From CAZBQG01 sp964493945 (GTDB lineage: Bacteria; Pseudomonadota; Alphaproteobacteria; Rhodospirillales; UBA2165): DNA of 16,518 bases. The notes under the pieces were generated by a model. It saw only the letters and a program-made list of their open reading frames with translations. It ran no database searches and had not been told where the DNA came from. This document shows positions 1-7,873 of this stretch, piece by piece. Position 1 is the stretch's first letter. Each line of letters begins with the position of its first letter. The translations under genes and the position numbers were made by a program. Location of the stretch: assembly GCA_964493945.1 (NCBI GenBank), contig CAZBQG010000080.1:1-16518 (forward strand). The letters run 5' to 3'.

Positions 1-39
1 ACCCCTAACGAAGTTCGAAAAGAACCTAATGGTGCACCA

Positions 40-96
40 GCAATTGGAATCTAGGGTCTGCAATTGGAATCTAGGGGGTCCCCGGAACTTCCAATT
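40..96. repeat. 20-bp tandem repeat with inverted partner
   Basis: The 17-base string GCAATTGGAATCTAGGG occurs at 40-56 and again at 60-76, giving a 20-base period. Its core AATTGGAA (42-49 and 62-69) recurs inverted as TTCCAATT at 89-96. This could be a set of protein-binding sites. It could also be the multiple terminal repeats of an insertion sequence end, a layout known in IS21-family elements. No transposase was found next to it. Confidence 0.7.
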
Positions 97-451
97 AATC
101 TGTCCGTTAAAGCCGGGTTAGCTCACAATACATAATTATCCAAAATTCCGGAAATTCAGTGAACACAATACCTATCTCCAGAGGATAATAAAATACTGTT
201 GTCTAATTGTAAAAAAAAGCGGCATACGGTCCTGAACACTTTACGGGCGGACAGGACTCCCCGTCCCCGCCAACTCCCGGAAAGCAGAGAGGTTCTTCCT
301 GTTTGCTGGCAAGGGGAGGAAAGAAAAGAGCCTGCCCTGAATTATCACCTCTCCGCAACGCAACTCAGGACGTCCGGGTCAACAATTCCCACAGGCGCGA
401 AGCGCTGAGGACAACTGTTGAGGTGGTGGCGGGAATCCCATCATCGTGCTC

Positions 452-472
452 GGCCGGGACACGGTCCCGGCC
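452..472 (-). terminator. Strong hairpin after the hpnN-like operon
   Basis: GGCCGGGAC (452-460) pairs perfectly with GTCCCGGCC (464-472) across a 3-base loop. It lies about 30 bases past the stop of the last gene of the minus-strand operon. No T-run follows it on the minus strand, so it is not a canonical intrinsic terminator. It may protect the 3' end or act with Rho. Confidence 0.45.
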
Positions 473-501
473 ATGCCAAGTAGAGTCTTTCTTCTTTTCT
501 T

Positions 502-1485
502 TCATGATTGATCGCTTACGCCCTTTGCCCGGGGCTTGATGAACCAAAAGACGGCGAAGCCCCAGATGATCCAGAGTATTTCCCTGGCCCGGCGCACCAG
601 CCCGGCGGCCAGGCCCAGGGTGGGTGAGCCGGTGATGGCCGCACCTACCAGCAGAAACGCGCCTTCCTGGGCGCCGATGCTGGCCGGGATGAAGAAGCTT
701 CCGGCACGCACCAGTTGGGCCGCCGTCTCCAGGACCCAGGCCTCGGCCATGGTGATGGGATGGCCCAGGAAAATCATGGTGTAATAGATTTCCACCACGC
801 CGATGACCCAATTGAGCCAGGCCAGGCCAAGGGCCAGGGCGAAGCGTGGGCCGTGGGCGGAATAGAAGCCGGCCAGCCGTTCATCCATCCGCTGGATCTG
901 GTCCAAAACCTTGGCCAGGCCCCGGAACAGGCGTCCGCCGGCAAGCTTCCCGCTGGTCCAGGAGGTAAGGCGGAAACGCTGCACGGCGAAAAAACCCATG
1001 ACGCCGACGCCGAAGGCCCCCAGCCCCAATCCGGCCACCAATTTGTAGGATTCCGGCAGGGCGGGGGAGCCCAGGACGAAAATCATGCCGAGCGCCAGAA
1101 ACAGAACAAGCGCTATGACATTGATGGTTTTGGCCAAAATCAGCGATGCAATGCCTTCGCCGTAATCCACGCCGTAACATTGTTTGAGCAGGAACGCCTT
1201 CACCGGCTCGCCACCCAGGGACGCGCCGGGGGTGGCATTGTTGAAGGCTTCGCCCGCCAGGCGGGCCTGGAACAAGCGGTAGAGCCAGCGGGGGCTTTGG
1301 GGCAGGCTGGGCAGGGTTAGGTGCCAGGTCATGGTGTCCACCAGGAAGGCGGCGAAATAAAGGGCCAGTAAAAACCCCATGCCCCATCCCACCTGGATGA
1401 GAAGCAAAGCGAGTTCCCCAAGATCGGTCTGCCAGACGATCAGGCCCAGCAGGGCAACGCCAATGATCAGAAACGCGATTTTCAT
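502..1485 (-). CDS. HpnL/YbhN-like lysylphosphatidylglycerol synthase TM-family membrane protein
   Basis: This is a polytopic inner-membrane protein of 327 residues, a usual length for the family, with about eight hydrophobic segments. It resembles the transmembrane region of lysylphosphatidylglycerol synthase (MprF flippase part; UPF0104/YbhN) and in particular HpnL of hopanoid loci. Recognisable family stretches are GEAFNNATPGASLGGEPVKA (near residues 78-97) and LETAAQLVRAGSFFIPASIG (near 253-272), the latter followed by AQEGAF. There is no synthetase domain, so it probably moves or binds a lipid rather than making one. The ATG at 1485 lies 3 bases after the stop of the upstream CDP-alcohol phosphatidyltransferase gene, so it is the last gene of a three-gene operon. 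Assignment to the superfamily is firm; the HpnL label and the lipid substrate are inference. Confidence 0.8.
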   Translation of the reverse strand: MKIAFLIIGVALLGLIVWQTDLGELALLLIQVGWGMGFLLALYFAAFLVDTMTWHLTLPSLPQSPRWLYRLFQARLAGEAFNNATPGASLGGEPVKAFLLKQCYGVDYGEGIASLILAKTINVIALVLFLALGMIFVLGSPALPESYKLVAGLGLGAFGVGVMGFFAVQRFRLTSWTSGKLAGGRLFRGLAKVLDQIQRMDERLAGFYSAHGPRFALALGLAWLNWVIGVVEIYYTMIFLGHPITMAEAWVLETAAQLVRAGSFFIPASIGAQEGAFLLVGAAITGSPTLGLAAGLVRRAREILWIIWGFAVFWFIKPRAKGVSDQS

Positions 1486-1488
1486 CTT

Positions 1489-2136
1489 TCAGCCCTGAAA
1501 CCGCCGGGCGGCGGAAAAAAACAAAGCCATCCAATAGGCCTGGGCGCCCACCGCCCCCAGGGGCAACAATACCCAAAGCCAATCCAGCAGGGCCAGCACC
1601 AGAACGATGAAACAAAAATCCCAGCGGGCGATTTCGCGAAAGGCGTAGAGGACCCATTCCCGCCGGTTTTCAGGTTTGGTAGAGCTTTCTTCTCCGCCGT
1701 CATCATCCGGAGTTTTTGAAAAAAGACCGATAAGGAGGGCGGCAACATAATTGATGGTACCGCCCAGGGCGCCGGCCATGCCCAAAAACAGCCACAAATC
1801 CTCGCTGCGGGTTTGGGCCATGCCGAAACCCAGCGCCAGGAAGAAAAGACTGTTGACCAGCCAGTCGGTTAGATTGTCGAATTGGCGTCCAATTTTTGAA
1901 GCCTGGTTTTTGAGCCGGGCGATCTCACCGTCCGTATTGTCCAGGACATAGCTGAGCAAAAACAACAATGCGCCCGCCAGGTTGGTTCCATAATCACCCA
2001 GGGTGAACAGGGCGCAGGCCGCGAGCCCACTGATGAGCGACGCCGCCGTTATCTGATTGGCGCTGACCGGATAGGGCGCGAGGCGCGGTGTCAGCCAAGC
2101 TGAAAAATGGCGGATCAGGGGGAACGTGCTTCTCAT
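1489..2136 (-). CDS. CDP-alcohol phosphatidyltransferase family protein (motif intact)
   Basis: This is an integral membrane enzyme of 215 residues that joins the phosphatidyl or phospho-alcohol group of a CDP-activated donor to an alcohol acceptor. The family signature D-x2-D-G-x2-A-R-x8-G-x3-D-x3-D is complete: D66, D69, G70, A73, R74, G83, D87 and D91. About six hydrophobic segments surround it, and a polar insert (TPDDDGGEESSTKPENRREW) lies near residues 146-165. The N-terminal PVSANQIT is typical of the family. The ATG at 2136 overlaps the TGA of the hpnN-like gene by 4 bases (ATGA), indicating translational coupling. The next gene starts 3 bases after its stop. The sequence does not tell whether the acceptor is glycerol phosphate, inositol phosphate, choline or another alcohol. 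Confidence 0.88.
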   Translation of the reverse strand: MRSTFPLIRHFSAWLTPRLAPYPVSANQITAASLISGLAACALFTLGDYGTNLAGALLFLLSYVLDNTDGEIARLKNQASKIGRQFDNLTDWLVNSLFFLALGFGMAQTRSEDLWLFLGMAGALGGTINYVAALLIGLFSKTPDDDGGEESSTKPENRREWVLYAFREIARWDFCFIVLVLALLDWLWVLLPLGAVGAQAYWMALFFSAARRFQG

Positions 2137-4721
2137 ATGGGTCTCATGGGGCGCCTCGAAGCCGGCCAGGTTGCCATCAGGGCCGGCAATACCAGAAGGG
2201 TTGAGATGAGCACCAGAATGATGGCGATGGTCAACAGCAATCCCATGCTTGCCGTCCCCGGATGAGACGACAGGGCGATGGAACCAAAGGAGCCAATGGT
2301 GGTCAGGGCGCTGAAGGTGACGGCGCGGGGCGTGGAGCTGGCCAGCACGGCCTGGGTATCTCCGCCCGCCCTTTCCCGGGAGACGAAATGAACGCCGCCG
2401 GCCACACCCAGTCCGAAAAGCAAAGGCAGCACGATCACATTGGCAAAATTGAAGGGAAGATCGAAAATGAGCCCGGCCGCCACCGTCAACAGTCCGGCCA
2501 GGACCAGTGGTGCGAAGATCAGCAAAATTTCGCGCAGGCGGGCAAACAAAAGGGCCAGCACCAGGGTTATGGCTAGCAAGGTCAGCAGGCCCGCTTGAAA
2601 GAAAGACGCAAGCACGGCTTGCCCGGCCTCCAAAATGACCACCGGCGCGCCGGTTGCCTGGGGGGCATGGGCGCGGACTGCCCGGACGAACTGGGCTAGA
2701 GAATTGCGGTCGCGCAAATCCTCTTTGGGGTGGACTTCAAGCCTTGCCCTGCCATCTTCCGCCACTTGGCGCCGGATAAGCCCCGGGGGCAGTGTCTTCA
2801 GGGTGATTTCCTCCGCATCCAGGGATTGGCGCAGGGCCAGAAGCCGGCCCGGCAATCCGGTCAGCAGGCGGGTTTCCAGCGTCGTCAACGCTACGGGTTT
2901 GGCGGTAAAATCCTTGAGCGTCTTGGCAAGCGCGCTGGCCCCGTCGAGTTTGCCCATCAGGTCCCGGATGGATTTGGCCCTGGCCTCGTCCGTGGGTGGC
3001 GGCGCCCGGTTCCCATCGGCCAGGGCGGGGGCCAGGAAAAAAGCCGCGCTCTCGATCATTTCCAGTTTGCGCGCCTGATTTTTGGGAATGAATTGGGCCA
3101 GACTGGTGGTGCCGTCCACCTCGGGCAGGCCGGAAAGTTTTTTGGCTATGGCTTCGGCCTGGGCAGGTCCGGGGGTCAGGACGGTAATGGAATAGGGCCC
3201 CTGGCTACGGTCCTCCATCAGATCAAACAGGGTGGCGACCGATTCCGTGCTCCGGTCTTTCAGGTTCAGGGGATCGAAATCAAACCGGGCCTGAGGCAGG
3301 GCGATGGCCGCCGCCAAACCCGCCAGGGCGGCCAGTCCCAGAATGGCCCGGCGGTGTTGGCCGGCCATGGCTTTTAAATCGAAAAAATGTGCAGCAGGGC
3401 GCGTGGCATTGCCGGGGCCAGGGGGAAGAAGGGCGATCATGGCGGGCAGCAGGGTCAGATTGCAAAAAAGCGCAATCCCCATCCCGGTGCCGGCGATCAC
3501 CCCCAATTCGGCCAGACCCAGATAATCGGTGGGCAGAAAAGAAAAGAATCCGATCCCGGCTGCCAGGGCGGTGAGGGACAAAGCACCGCCGATCTTTTCC
3601 GCCGCACCCCGCAAGGCCGCCGGCGTTCCGGCCTCTGCCTGGATTTCTTCTTTGTAGCGGAGGCAGAAATGAATGCCGAAATCCACGCTAAGCCCGATAA
3701 AAAGCACGGCGAAAGCGACGGAAATCAAATTAAACGTGCCGATCACGGCGATGGCGAATGTGGCCGTCCAGATCAGCCCGGCAATGAGTGTAACCAGCGT
3801 CGCCAGCACCAGCCGGGGAGAGCGCAATCCCCACAATAATAGCCCCAGCACCAGGGTCAGCGACACCAACCCTGCCAGCCCCAGCCCGTCCACGACGCTG
3901 GCCAGTTCCTCATGGGCCAGGGCGACCGATCCGGTCAGCCGCATGCGCACCCCGAAATTTTCGGAGAGGCGCAAATCGCGAGCGATGGCGCGGAGCTTCT
4001 CCATGCTTTCTTCGCCGGGTCTGAGGGATGCGAAATCCAGGCGGGGTTTGAGAACCATGATGCGCCGCGCGGTCTTTTGGGAGGGTTCCTTGCCCTGCAT
4101 CAGGCGTTGCCAGGAAAGCCGCCCGGGCCGGCCTTCCATCTGGGCCCGGAGGGTAGTGGTAATGGCATCCAGCATGGCGTCCAATTGGGGCAGTTTGGCC
4201 TGATCTTTTGTTTCCAATGCCTGGCCCAGAAGCTCAAACAGGCGGGGTAAGGATGCATCGCGCCAAAGCGTACCCAGAAAGGGCTGGGCCCGGGCCAGGC
4301 TGGCGGTCAGATCCTCCAGTTCTTCCACATCCATATATAAAAGCCCGTTGGTCCTGAAAAAATCCAGCCCGGCGGGATCGAACAAGGGGCCGAAAATTTG
4401 CGGCTGCTGGCGGATGCGGGCGGCCAGCGCCTGGGCCCCATCATCCAGAAGATCGGGGTTGGTGCCTTCCAGCACTACCACCAGATTGTCTGAAAATTGC
4501 GGGAATGCCTTGCTCAGTTCATTGGAATTTTGGCGAAAGGGCAGATCGGGCGAAAGCATATCCGTGGTGTCGGTGTTGATCTTCAGATTGTCTAGAACGT
4601 AATTGCCGCCCCAAAGCACCGCCAGACCGCCCAGCACGAGCACAAGCGCCGCCCATCGGCGGGCCATATCGACCCAGGCCGCTACGCCGCCTCGGAACCA
4701 AATTGCTGCTTTTTCGATCAA
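2133..4721 (-). CDS. hpnN: HpnN-like RND/MMPL-family lipid transporter
   Basis: This is a large inner-membrane transporter of 862 residues, matching the length of HpnN (hopanoid biosynthesis-associated RND transporter), which in Rhodopseudomonas moves hopanoids to the outer membrane. The architecture is a duplicated RND half. TM1 lies at about 22-42, then a periplasmic loop to about 275. A bundle of five TM segments ends near 440. TM7 follows near 455-475, then a second loop to about 705 and a second TM bundle to the C-terminus. Family-typical strings are NTDTTDMLSPDLPFRQNS (N-terminal loop), LFIGLSVDFGIHF (TM bundle 1) and LLFGLGVAGGVHF (bundle 2). The only upstream in-frame start is TTG at 4721, preceded by GAGG; an in-frame TAA lies just upstream. 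It heads an operon with a CDP-alcohol phosphatidyltransferase and an HpnL-like protein. No hopanoid biosynthesis enzyme is in the window, so the cargo may be another lipid. Confidence 0.82.
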   Translation of the reverse strand: MIEKAAIWFRGGVAAWVDMARRWAALVLVLGGLAVLWGGNYVLDNLKINTDTTDMLSPDLPFRQNSNELSKAFPQFSDNLVVVLEGTNPDLLDDGAQALAARIRQQPQIFGPLFDPAGLDFFRTNGLLYMDVEELEDLTASLARAQPFLGTLWRDASLPRLFELLGQALETKDQAKLPQLDAMLDAITTTLRAQMEGRPGRLSWQRLMQGKEPSQKTARRIMVLKPRLDFASLRPGEESMEKLRAIARDLRLSENFGVRMRLTGSVALAHEELASVVDGLGLAGLVSLTLVLGLLLWGLRSPRLVLATLVTLIAGLIWTATFAIAVIGTFNLISVAFAVLFIGLSVDFGIHFCLRYKEEIQAEAGTPAALRGAAEKIGGALSLTALAAGIGFFSFLPTDYLGLAELGVIAGTGMGIALFCNLTLLPAMIALLPPGPGNATRPAAHFFDLKAMAGQHRRAILGLAALAGLAAAIALPQARFDFDPLNLKDRSTESVATLFDLMEDRSQGPYSITVLTPGPAQAEAIAKKLSGLPEVDGTTSLAQFIPKNQARKLEMIESAAFFLAPALADGNRAPPPTDEARAKSIRDLMGKLDGASALAKTLKDFTAKPVALTTLETRLLTGLPGRLLALRQSLDAEEITLKTLPPGLIRRQVAEDGRARLEVHPKEDLRDRNSLAQFVRAVRAHAPQATGAPVVILEAGQAVLASFFQAGLLTLLAITLVLALLFARLREILLIFAPLVLAGLLTVAAGLIFDLPFNFANVIVLPLLFGLGVAGGVHFVSRERAGGDTQAVLASSTPRAVTFSALTTIGSFGSIALSSHPGTASMGLLLTIAIILVLISTLLVLPALMATWPASRRPMRPI

Positions 4722-4831
4722 TGCCGGTGCCCTCGCATCTGGGTCGGCTTATAGCTTTTCACTGTCCCCCGGTACAGGTTTGTCTTTGGGCCGAACCTAA
4801 TATATTGCTTTGGCTGGAGGATCGCGGGGCC
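4722..4831. promoter_or_regulatory. Divergent promoter region between two lipid-related operons
   Basis: This 110-bp spacer separates the minus-strand hpnN-like operon from the plus-strand hydrolase operon. On the minus strand a TATAAG (complement of 4748-4753) could serve as a -10 about 27 bases before the TTG start. On the plus strand, TAATAT/TATATT (4798-4806) is a candidate -10. Neither has a good -35 at ideal spacing. A good ribosome-binding site, GGAGG at 4816-4820, supports the plus-strand start at 4832. Confidence 0.4.
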
Positions 4832-5641
4832 ATGCCGAAACTGAATGTTGCGGGAACGGATATCTATTATGGGGAAGTGGGGTCGGGCCCGCCGGTCATT
4901 CTTTTGCATTGTTCGTCCTCCACCATGGCCCAGTGGCGGGCCTTGTGGGAATTGCTGGAAGGTGATTTCAAGCTCTTGGCGCCTGATCTGCTGGGCTATG
5001 GCGGAACGGCGGAATGGGTGGGCAATCCGGGCGAATTATTAAGGGATGAAGCCGCCTTGGTTTCGGCGCTGGCCGATCACGCCGGCGGAAAATTTCATCT
5101 GGTCGGGCATTCTTTTGGCGGGGCCGTGGTGCTGCGTCTGGCCATGGAGCAGCCGGGCAGGCTTTTGAGCCTGACCCTGATTGAGCCCATGGCCTGCTGG
5201 CTTCTTGATCCCCATGATCCGGCGGATCATTACGCCGAAATCAAAGGGGTGGCGGATACCTACCGGGAGTGTTTCGAAGCCGGTGACAAGGAAGGCGCGG
5301 TTAAGCCCTATATTGAATATTGGAACGGCGCGGGCACCTGGGAGAGTTTGAGCGAAGATTTCCAAAATTACGTTTTGCGCACGGCGGAAAAGACGCTGAA
5401 TGAGTTTACCGCCATATTCGATCCGGCCAACCAAATCGGTGATTTGGAAAAACTTGATATTCCAACCCTGGTCATGCGGGGCGGAGAGACCCATCCTCCG
5501 ACCCGGAGAATGACCGAAATAATCCTGGATGCCATGCCCAGGGCCCAGGGTGCGGTCATCGACGGCGCCGGGCATATGTCGCCCCTGACACACACCGAAC
5601 AGGTGAATGGGGAAATTGAGCGCCATCTAAAAAGCTTTTGA
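4832..5641 (+). CDS. Alpha/beta hydrolase
   Basis: This is a cytoplasmic-looking alpha/beta-hydrolase-fold enzyme of 269 residues, probably an esterase, lipase or C-C hydrolase type. The oxyanion-region strand reads VILLHCSSS (residues 22-30), with HC in place of the usual HG. The nucleophile elbow is VGHSFGG with Ser94. The catalytic histidine is His248 in GAGHMSP. At the usual acid position the sequence reads RGGETHPPT, so the acid may be Glu219 rather than Asp. I chose the ATG at 4832 because GGAGG (4816-4820) precedes it and the protein then starts right at the first beta strand. The open frame extends upstream to 4703, but that part has no family character and crosses the divergent promoter. 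The sulfatase-like gene follows 33 bases downstream. The substrate is unknown. Confidence 0.88.
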   Translation: MPKLNVAGTDIYYGEVGSGPPVILLHCSSSTMAQWRALWELLEGDFKLLAPDLLGYGGTAEWVGNPGELLRDEAALVSALADHAGGKFHLVGHSFGGAVVLRLAMEQPGRLLSLTLIEPMACWLLDPHDPADHYAEIKGVADTYRECFEAGDKEGAVKPYIEYWNGAGTWESLSEDFQNYVLRTAEKTLNEFTAIFDPANQIGDLEKLDIPTLVMRGGETHPPTRRMTEIILDAMPRAQGAVIDGAGHMSPLTHTEQVNGEIERHLKSF

Positions 5642-5674
5642 TCACTCTCTGGTGGCGGTACCCTCCGGACTGAA

Positions 5675-7249
5675 ATGGGAAAAGTAAAAAATATTCTGTT
5701 CATTATGGCCGATCAGCTGCGGGCCGATTATCTGGGCTGTTACGGCCATCCCCATATGCGGACCCCAGTGATTGATGCCCTGGCCAAACGGGGCGTGATG
5801 TTTTCCCGGGCCTATTGCCAATCGCCGGTTTGTGTTCCGTCCCGCATGTCCTTTTATACGGGGCGTTATGTGTTCAGCCATGGCAGCACCTGGAACGACG
5901 TCCCGGTGAAGCTAAGCGAATTGACCTTGGGCGATTATCTGACGCCGCTGGGCAGCCGGGTGGCCATCGTCGGCGAAATCCACTTCACGCCCGACCGGGA
6001 AGGCATGACCCGCGCCGGTGTGGAGCCCGGCAGCGACAAAGAAGCCTTTTTAACCCAAGGCGGGTTCGAGCCCTGGGAGCGGGACGACCAGCTTCATCCC
6101 GATCAATCGACCGACCCCAATCTGGCTTACAATGTCTATCTGCGGGCCAATGGTTATGAAGGCGACAATCCCTGGCACAGCCATGTCAATTCGGCCTTGG
6201 GCGAAGATGGCGAGATATTGTCGGGTTGGCATATGCGCAATGCCCATCTGCCGGCCCGCGTAATAGAAGAGCATTCCGAGACGGCCTATCTGACAAACCG
6301 GGCCATGGAATTCATCGACGATGCGGGTGATCAGCCCTGGTGCCTGCATCTCAGCTACATGAAACCCCATTGGCCCTATATGGCGCCCGCGCCCTATCAT
6401 CAGGCCTATGGCGACAATCAGGTCCTCGCCGCCAACCGAACCGATGCCGAAAAAGAAAATCCCCATCCGGTGGTCGCCGCCTTCATGAACCATGATGACA
6501 GTGTCAGTTTCGGGCCCGAAGCGCAGCGCCGTCACGTCATTCCCACCTATATGGGGCTGATCCAGCAATTGGATGACCAGCTGGGCCGCCTGTTTGCGTT
6601 CCTGGATGAAAAAGGCCAGACGGATGAAACCTTGATTGTGCTGACCAGCGATCATGGCGGCTATTTGGGGGATCATTGGCTGGGCGAGAAATATCTGTTT
6701 CATGAAGAATCCGTGCGCATCCCCATGATCATCGTCGATCCTTCACCCGAGGCCGACGCAAGCCGGGGCACAATTTCCCATGATCTGGTGGAAGGGATTG
6801 ATCTTTTACCCACCTTCCTGGATGCCTTGGGCCAGCCGCCCCAGCCCCACCGCCTGGAAGGCCGGTCCTTGTTGCCATTGCTGCGGGGCGATGTTCCTGA
6901 GGATTGGCGCGACGCCGTATTTTGCGAACATGATTACGGGGTCATGCAGGCGCGTTTGGAATTGGGGCTGGGGCCCTCCGATGCCAGGTCATATATGGTC
7001 CGGACCGGGTGCTGGAAATATGTCTTTTTCGAAGGCTTCGAGCCCCAATTGTTCGATCTGGAAAACGACCCGCGTGAACAAAGCGATCTGGGCACTGATC
7101 CAAAGCACGAGGAAACCCGGCGCGAGATGCATGAACGATTGTTCCATTGGATGCGCCACCGCGCCATCCGCCCGACGGAATCGGACGAGCATATGGACCA
7201 ACGCACGGCCAGCGCCCGCAAGCGCGGCATCTTGATCGAAATCTGGTAA
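5675..7249 (+). CDS. Sulfatase / phosphonate monoester hydrolase-like enzyme (alkaline phosphatase superfamily)
   Basis: This 524-residue enzyme of the sulfatase family S1 hydrolyses a sulfate ester, phosphodiester or phosphonate monoester. The N-terminal metal motif is FIMADQLRADY (Asp13 and Gln14). The modification motif C-x-P-x-R is present as Cys53-Val-Pro-Ser-Arg57, so Cys53 should be converted to formylglycine. The second metal motif is TSDHGGYLGDH (Asp326, His327), with Lys339 following in GEKYLFHEE. The length and the central block LHLSYMKPHWPYMAPAPYH (residues 224-242) resemble phosphonate monoester hydrolases of rhizobia, which are promiscuous phosphodiesterases. I see no signal peptide, which favours a cytoplasmic location. 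No formylglycine-generating enzyme gene is in the window. The start at 5675 lacks a strong Shine-Dalgarno site; the gene lies between the hydrolase and a CDP-alcohol phosphatidyltransferase, 9 bases before the latter. Substrate class is uncertain. Confidence 0.88.
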   Translation: MGKVKNILFIMADQLRADYLGCYGHPHMRTPVIDALAKRGVMFSRAYCQSPVCVPSRMSFYTGRYVFSHGSTWNDVPVKLSELTLGDYLTPLGSRVAIVGEIHFTPDREGMTRAGVEPGSDKEAFLTQGGFEPWERDDQLHPDQSTDPNLAYNVYLRANGYEGDNPWHSHVNSALGEDGEILSGWHMRNAHLPARVIEEHSETAYLTNRAMEFIDDAGDQPWCLHLSYMKPHWPYMAPAPYHQAYGDNQVLAANRTDAEKENPHPVVAAFMNHDDSVSFGPEAQRRHVIPTYMGLIQQLDDQLGRLFAFLDEKGQTDETLIVLTSDHGGYLGDHWLGEKYLFHEESVRIPMIIVDPSPEADASRGTISHDLVEGIDLLPTFLDALGQPPQPHRLEGRSLLPLLRGDVPEDWRDAVFCEHDYGVMQARLELGLGPSDARSYMVRTGCWKYVFFEGFEPQLFDLENDPREQSDLGTDPKHEETRREMHERLFHWMRHRAIRPTESDEHMDQRTASARKRGILIEIW

Positions 7250-7258
7250 GTTGACACC

Positions 7259-7873
7259 ATGAAAAACCCACCCTGGGATCAACGTCTGGCGCGTATTTGC
7301 GTGCGCCCGCTGAGGCGCACATGGGTCCGGCCAAATCACATCACCAGCCTGACGCTTTTTCTGGCCCTGGTTGCCGATGCCCTCTTCGCTATTGGTGGCG
7401 GGGAATGGGATAATTGGGCCGCCGGTATTTTCGTTCTGGGCCGCTTTCTGGATCATTTCGACGGCGAGTTGGCCCGCTTGCAAGGCAAATCCTCCCGCTT
7501 TGGCTATTATTTTGACTATGCCGCCGGCGGTATCGGTTATGCCGGCCTGTTCACCGGGCTGGGCATAGGTCATATGGCCGGACCCTTGGGGGGGTTGGCA
7601 TTGGTTTTGGGGATGGCGGGGGCGGGTTCTGCCTTGTTGTCGCTCTTCACCAATCTGGCCATCGACAGGAAGATGTTCGCGGGCGATAAAGATGAAGGCC
7701 AGGCGGTGGGCTATCCAGGTTTCGCCGGTTTCGAACTGGAAGACGGCATCTATCTTTTGGCGCCCATAACTTGGGCGGGATATCTGACCCCGTTTTTTGT
7801 TGCCGCCGGCATCGGCGCCTCGGTCTATTTCGCCTGGTCTATGATGCGGCTCGTCTTCCTCAAAACAGACTGA
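7259..7873 (+). CDS. CDP-alcohol phosphatidyltransferase-like protein with altered active site
   Basis: This is an integral membrane protein of 204 residues from the CDP-alcohol phosphotransferase family, with about five hydrophobic segments. The signature begins normally with D65, D68, G69, A72, R73, G82 and D86. The fourth aspartate, expected at residue 90 and thought to be the catalytic base in this family, is Gly90 (FDYAAGG). It may therefore be inactive, use another base, or serve as a binding or regulatory partner. It begins 9 bases after the sulfatase-like gene with no clear Shine-Dalgarno site and is probably the last gene of that operon. Its 3' end overlaps, tail to tail, a minus-strand gene remnant by 14 bases. 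Family membership is clear; activity is doubtful. Confidence 0.82.
   Translation: MKNPPWDQRLARICVRPLRRTWVRPNHITSLTLFLALVADALFAIGGGEWDNWAAGIFVLGRFLDHFDGELARLQGKSSRFGYYFDYAAGGIGYAGLFTGLGIGHMAGPLGGLALVLGMAGAGSALLSLFTNLAIDRKMFAGDKDEGQAVGYPGFAGFELEDGIYLLAPITWAGYLTPFFVAAGIGASVYFAWSMMRLVFLKTD

Larger units (their letters stand above)
1..501. other. Gene-poor segment at left edge
   Basis: I see no convincing gene here. The open frames are short, lack recognisable motifs and overlap each other on both strands. The first 220 bases are noticeably more AT-rich than the rest of the window and carry short repeats (positions 40-96) and an A-run near 210-217. From about 240 onward base composition returns to the local GC-rich level. 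The stretch ends in a strong hairpin (452-472) and then the 3' end of the minus-strand operon. Confidence 0.6.

Noticed and set aside
199..539. Two short overlapping plus-strand frames near the left edge
   Set aside because: There are no ribosome-binding sites or recognisable motifs, and they overlap each other.
715..1320. 201-codon plus-strand open frame opposite the HpnL-like gene
   Set aside because: It is antisense to a clear membrane-protein gene and has a low-complexity Gln/Gly/Ala-rich product with no motif, as expected from high-GC antisense frames.
2730..3377. 215-codon plus-strand open frame inside the hpnN-like gene
   Set aside because: The product is Gly/Gln-rich shadow sequence with no family features, opposite a well-supported gene.
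4703..4831. N-terminal extension of the alpha/beta hydrolase
   Set aside because: It crosses the divergent promoter region, lacks fold features, and a good GGAGG site supports the ATG at 4832.
6050..6703. 217-codon minus-strand frame inside the sulfatase-like gene
   Set aside because: It is antisense to a gene with all catalytic motifs, and its product has no coherent domain.
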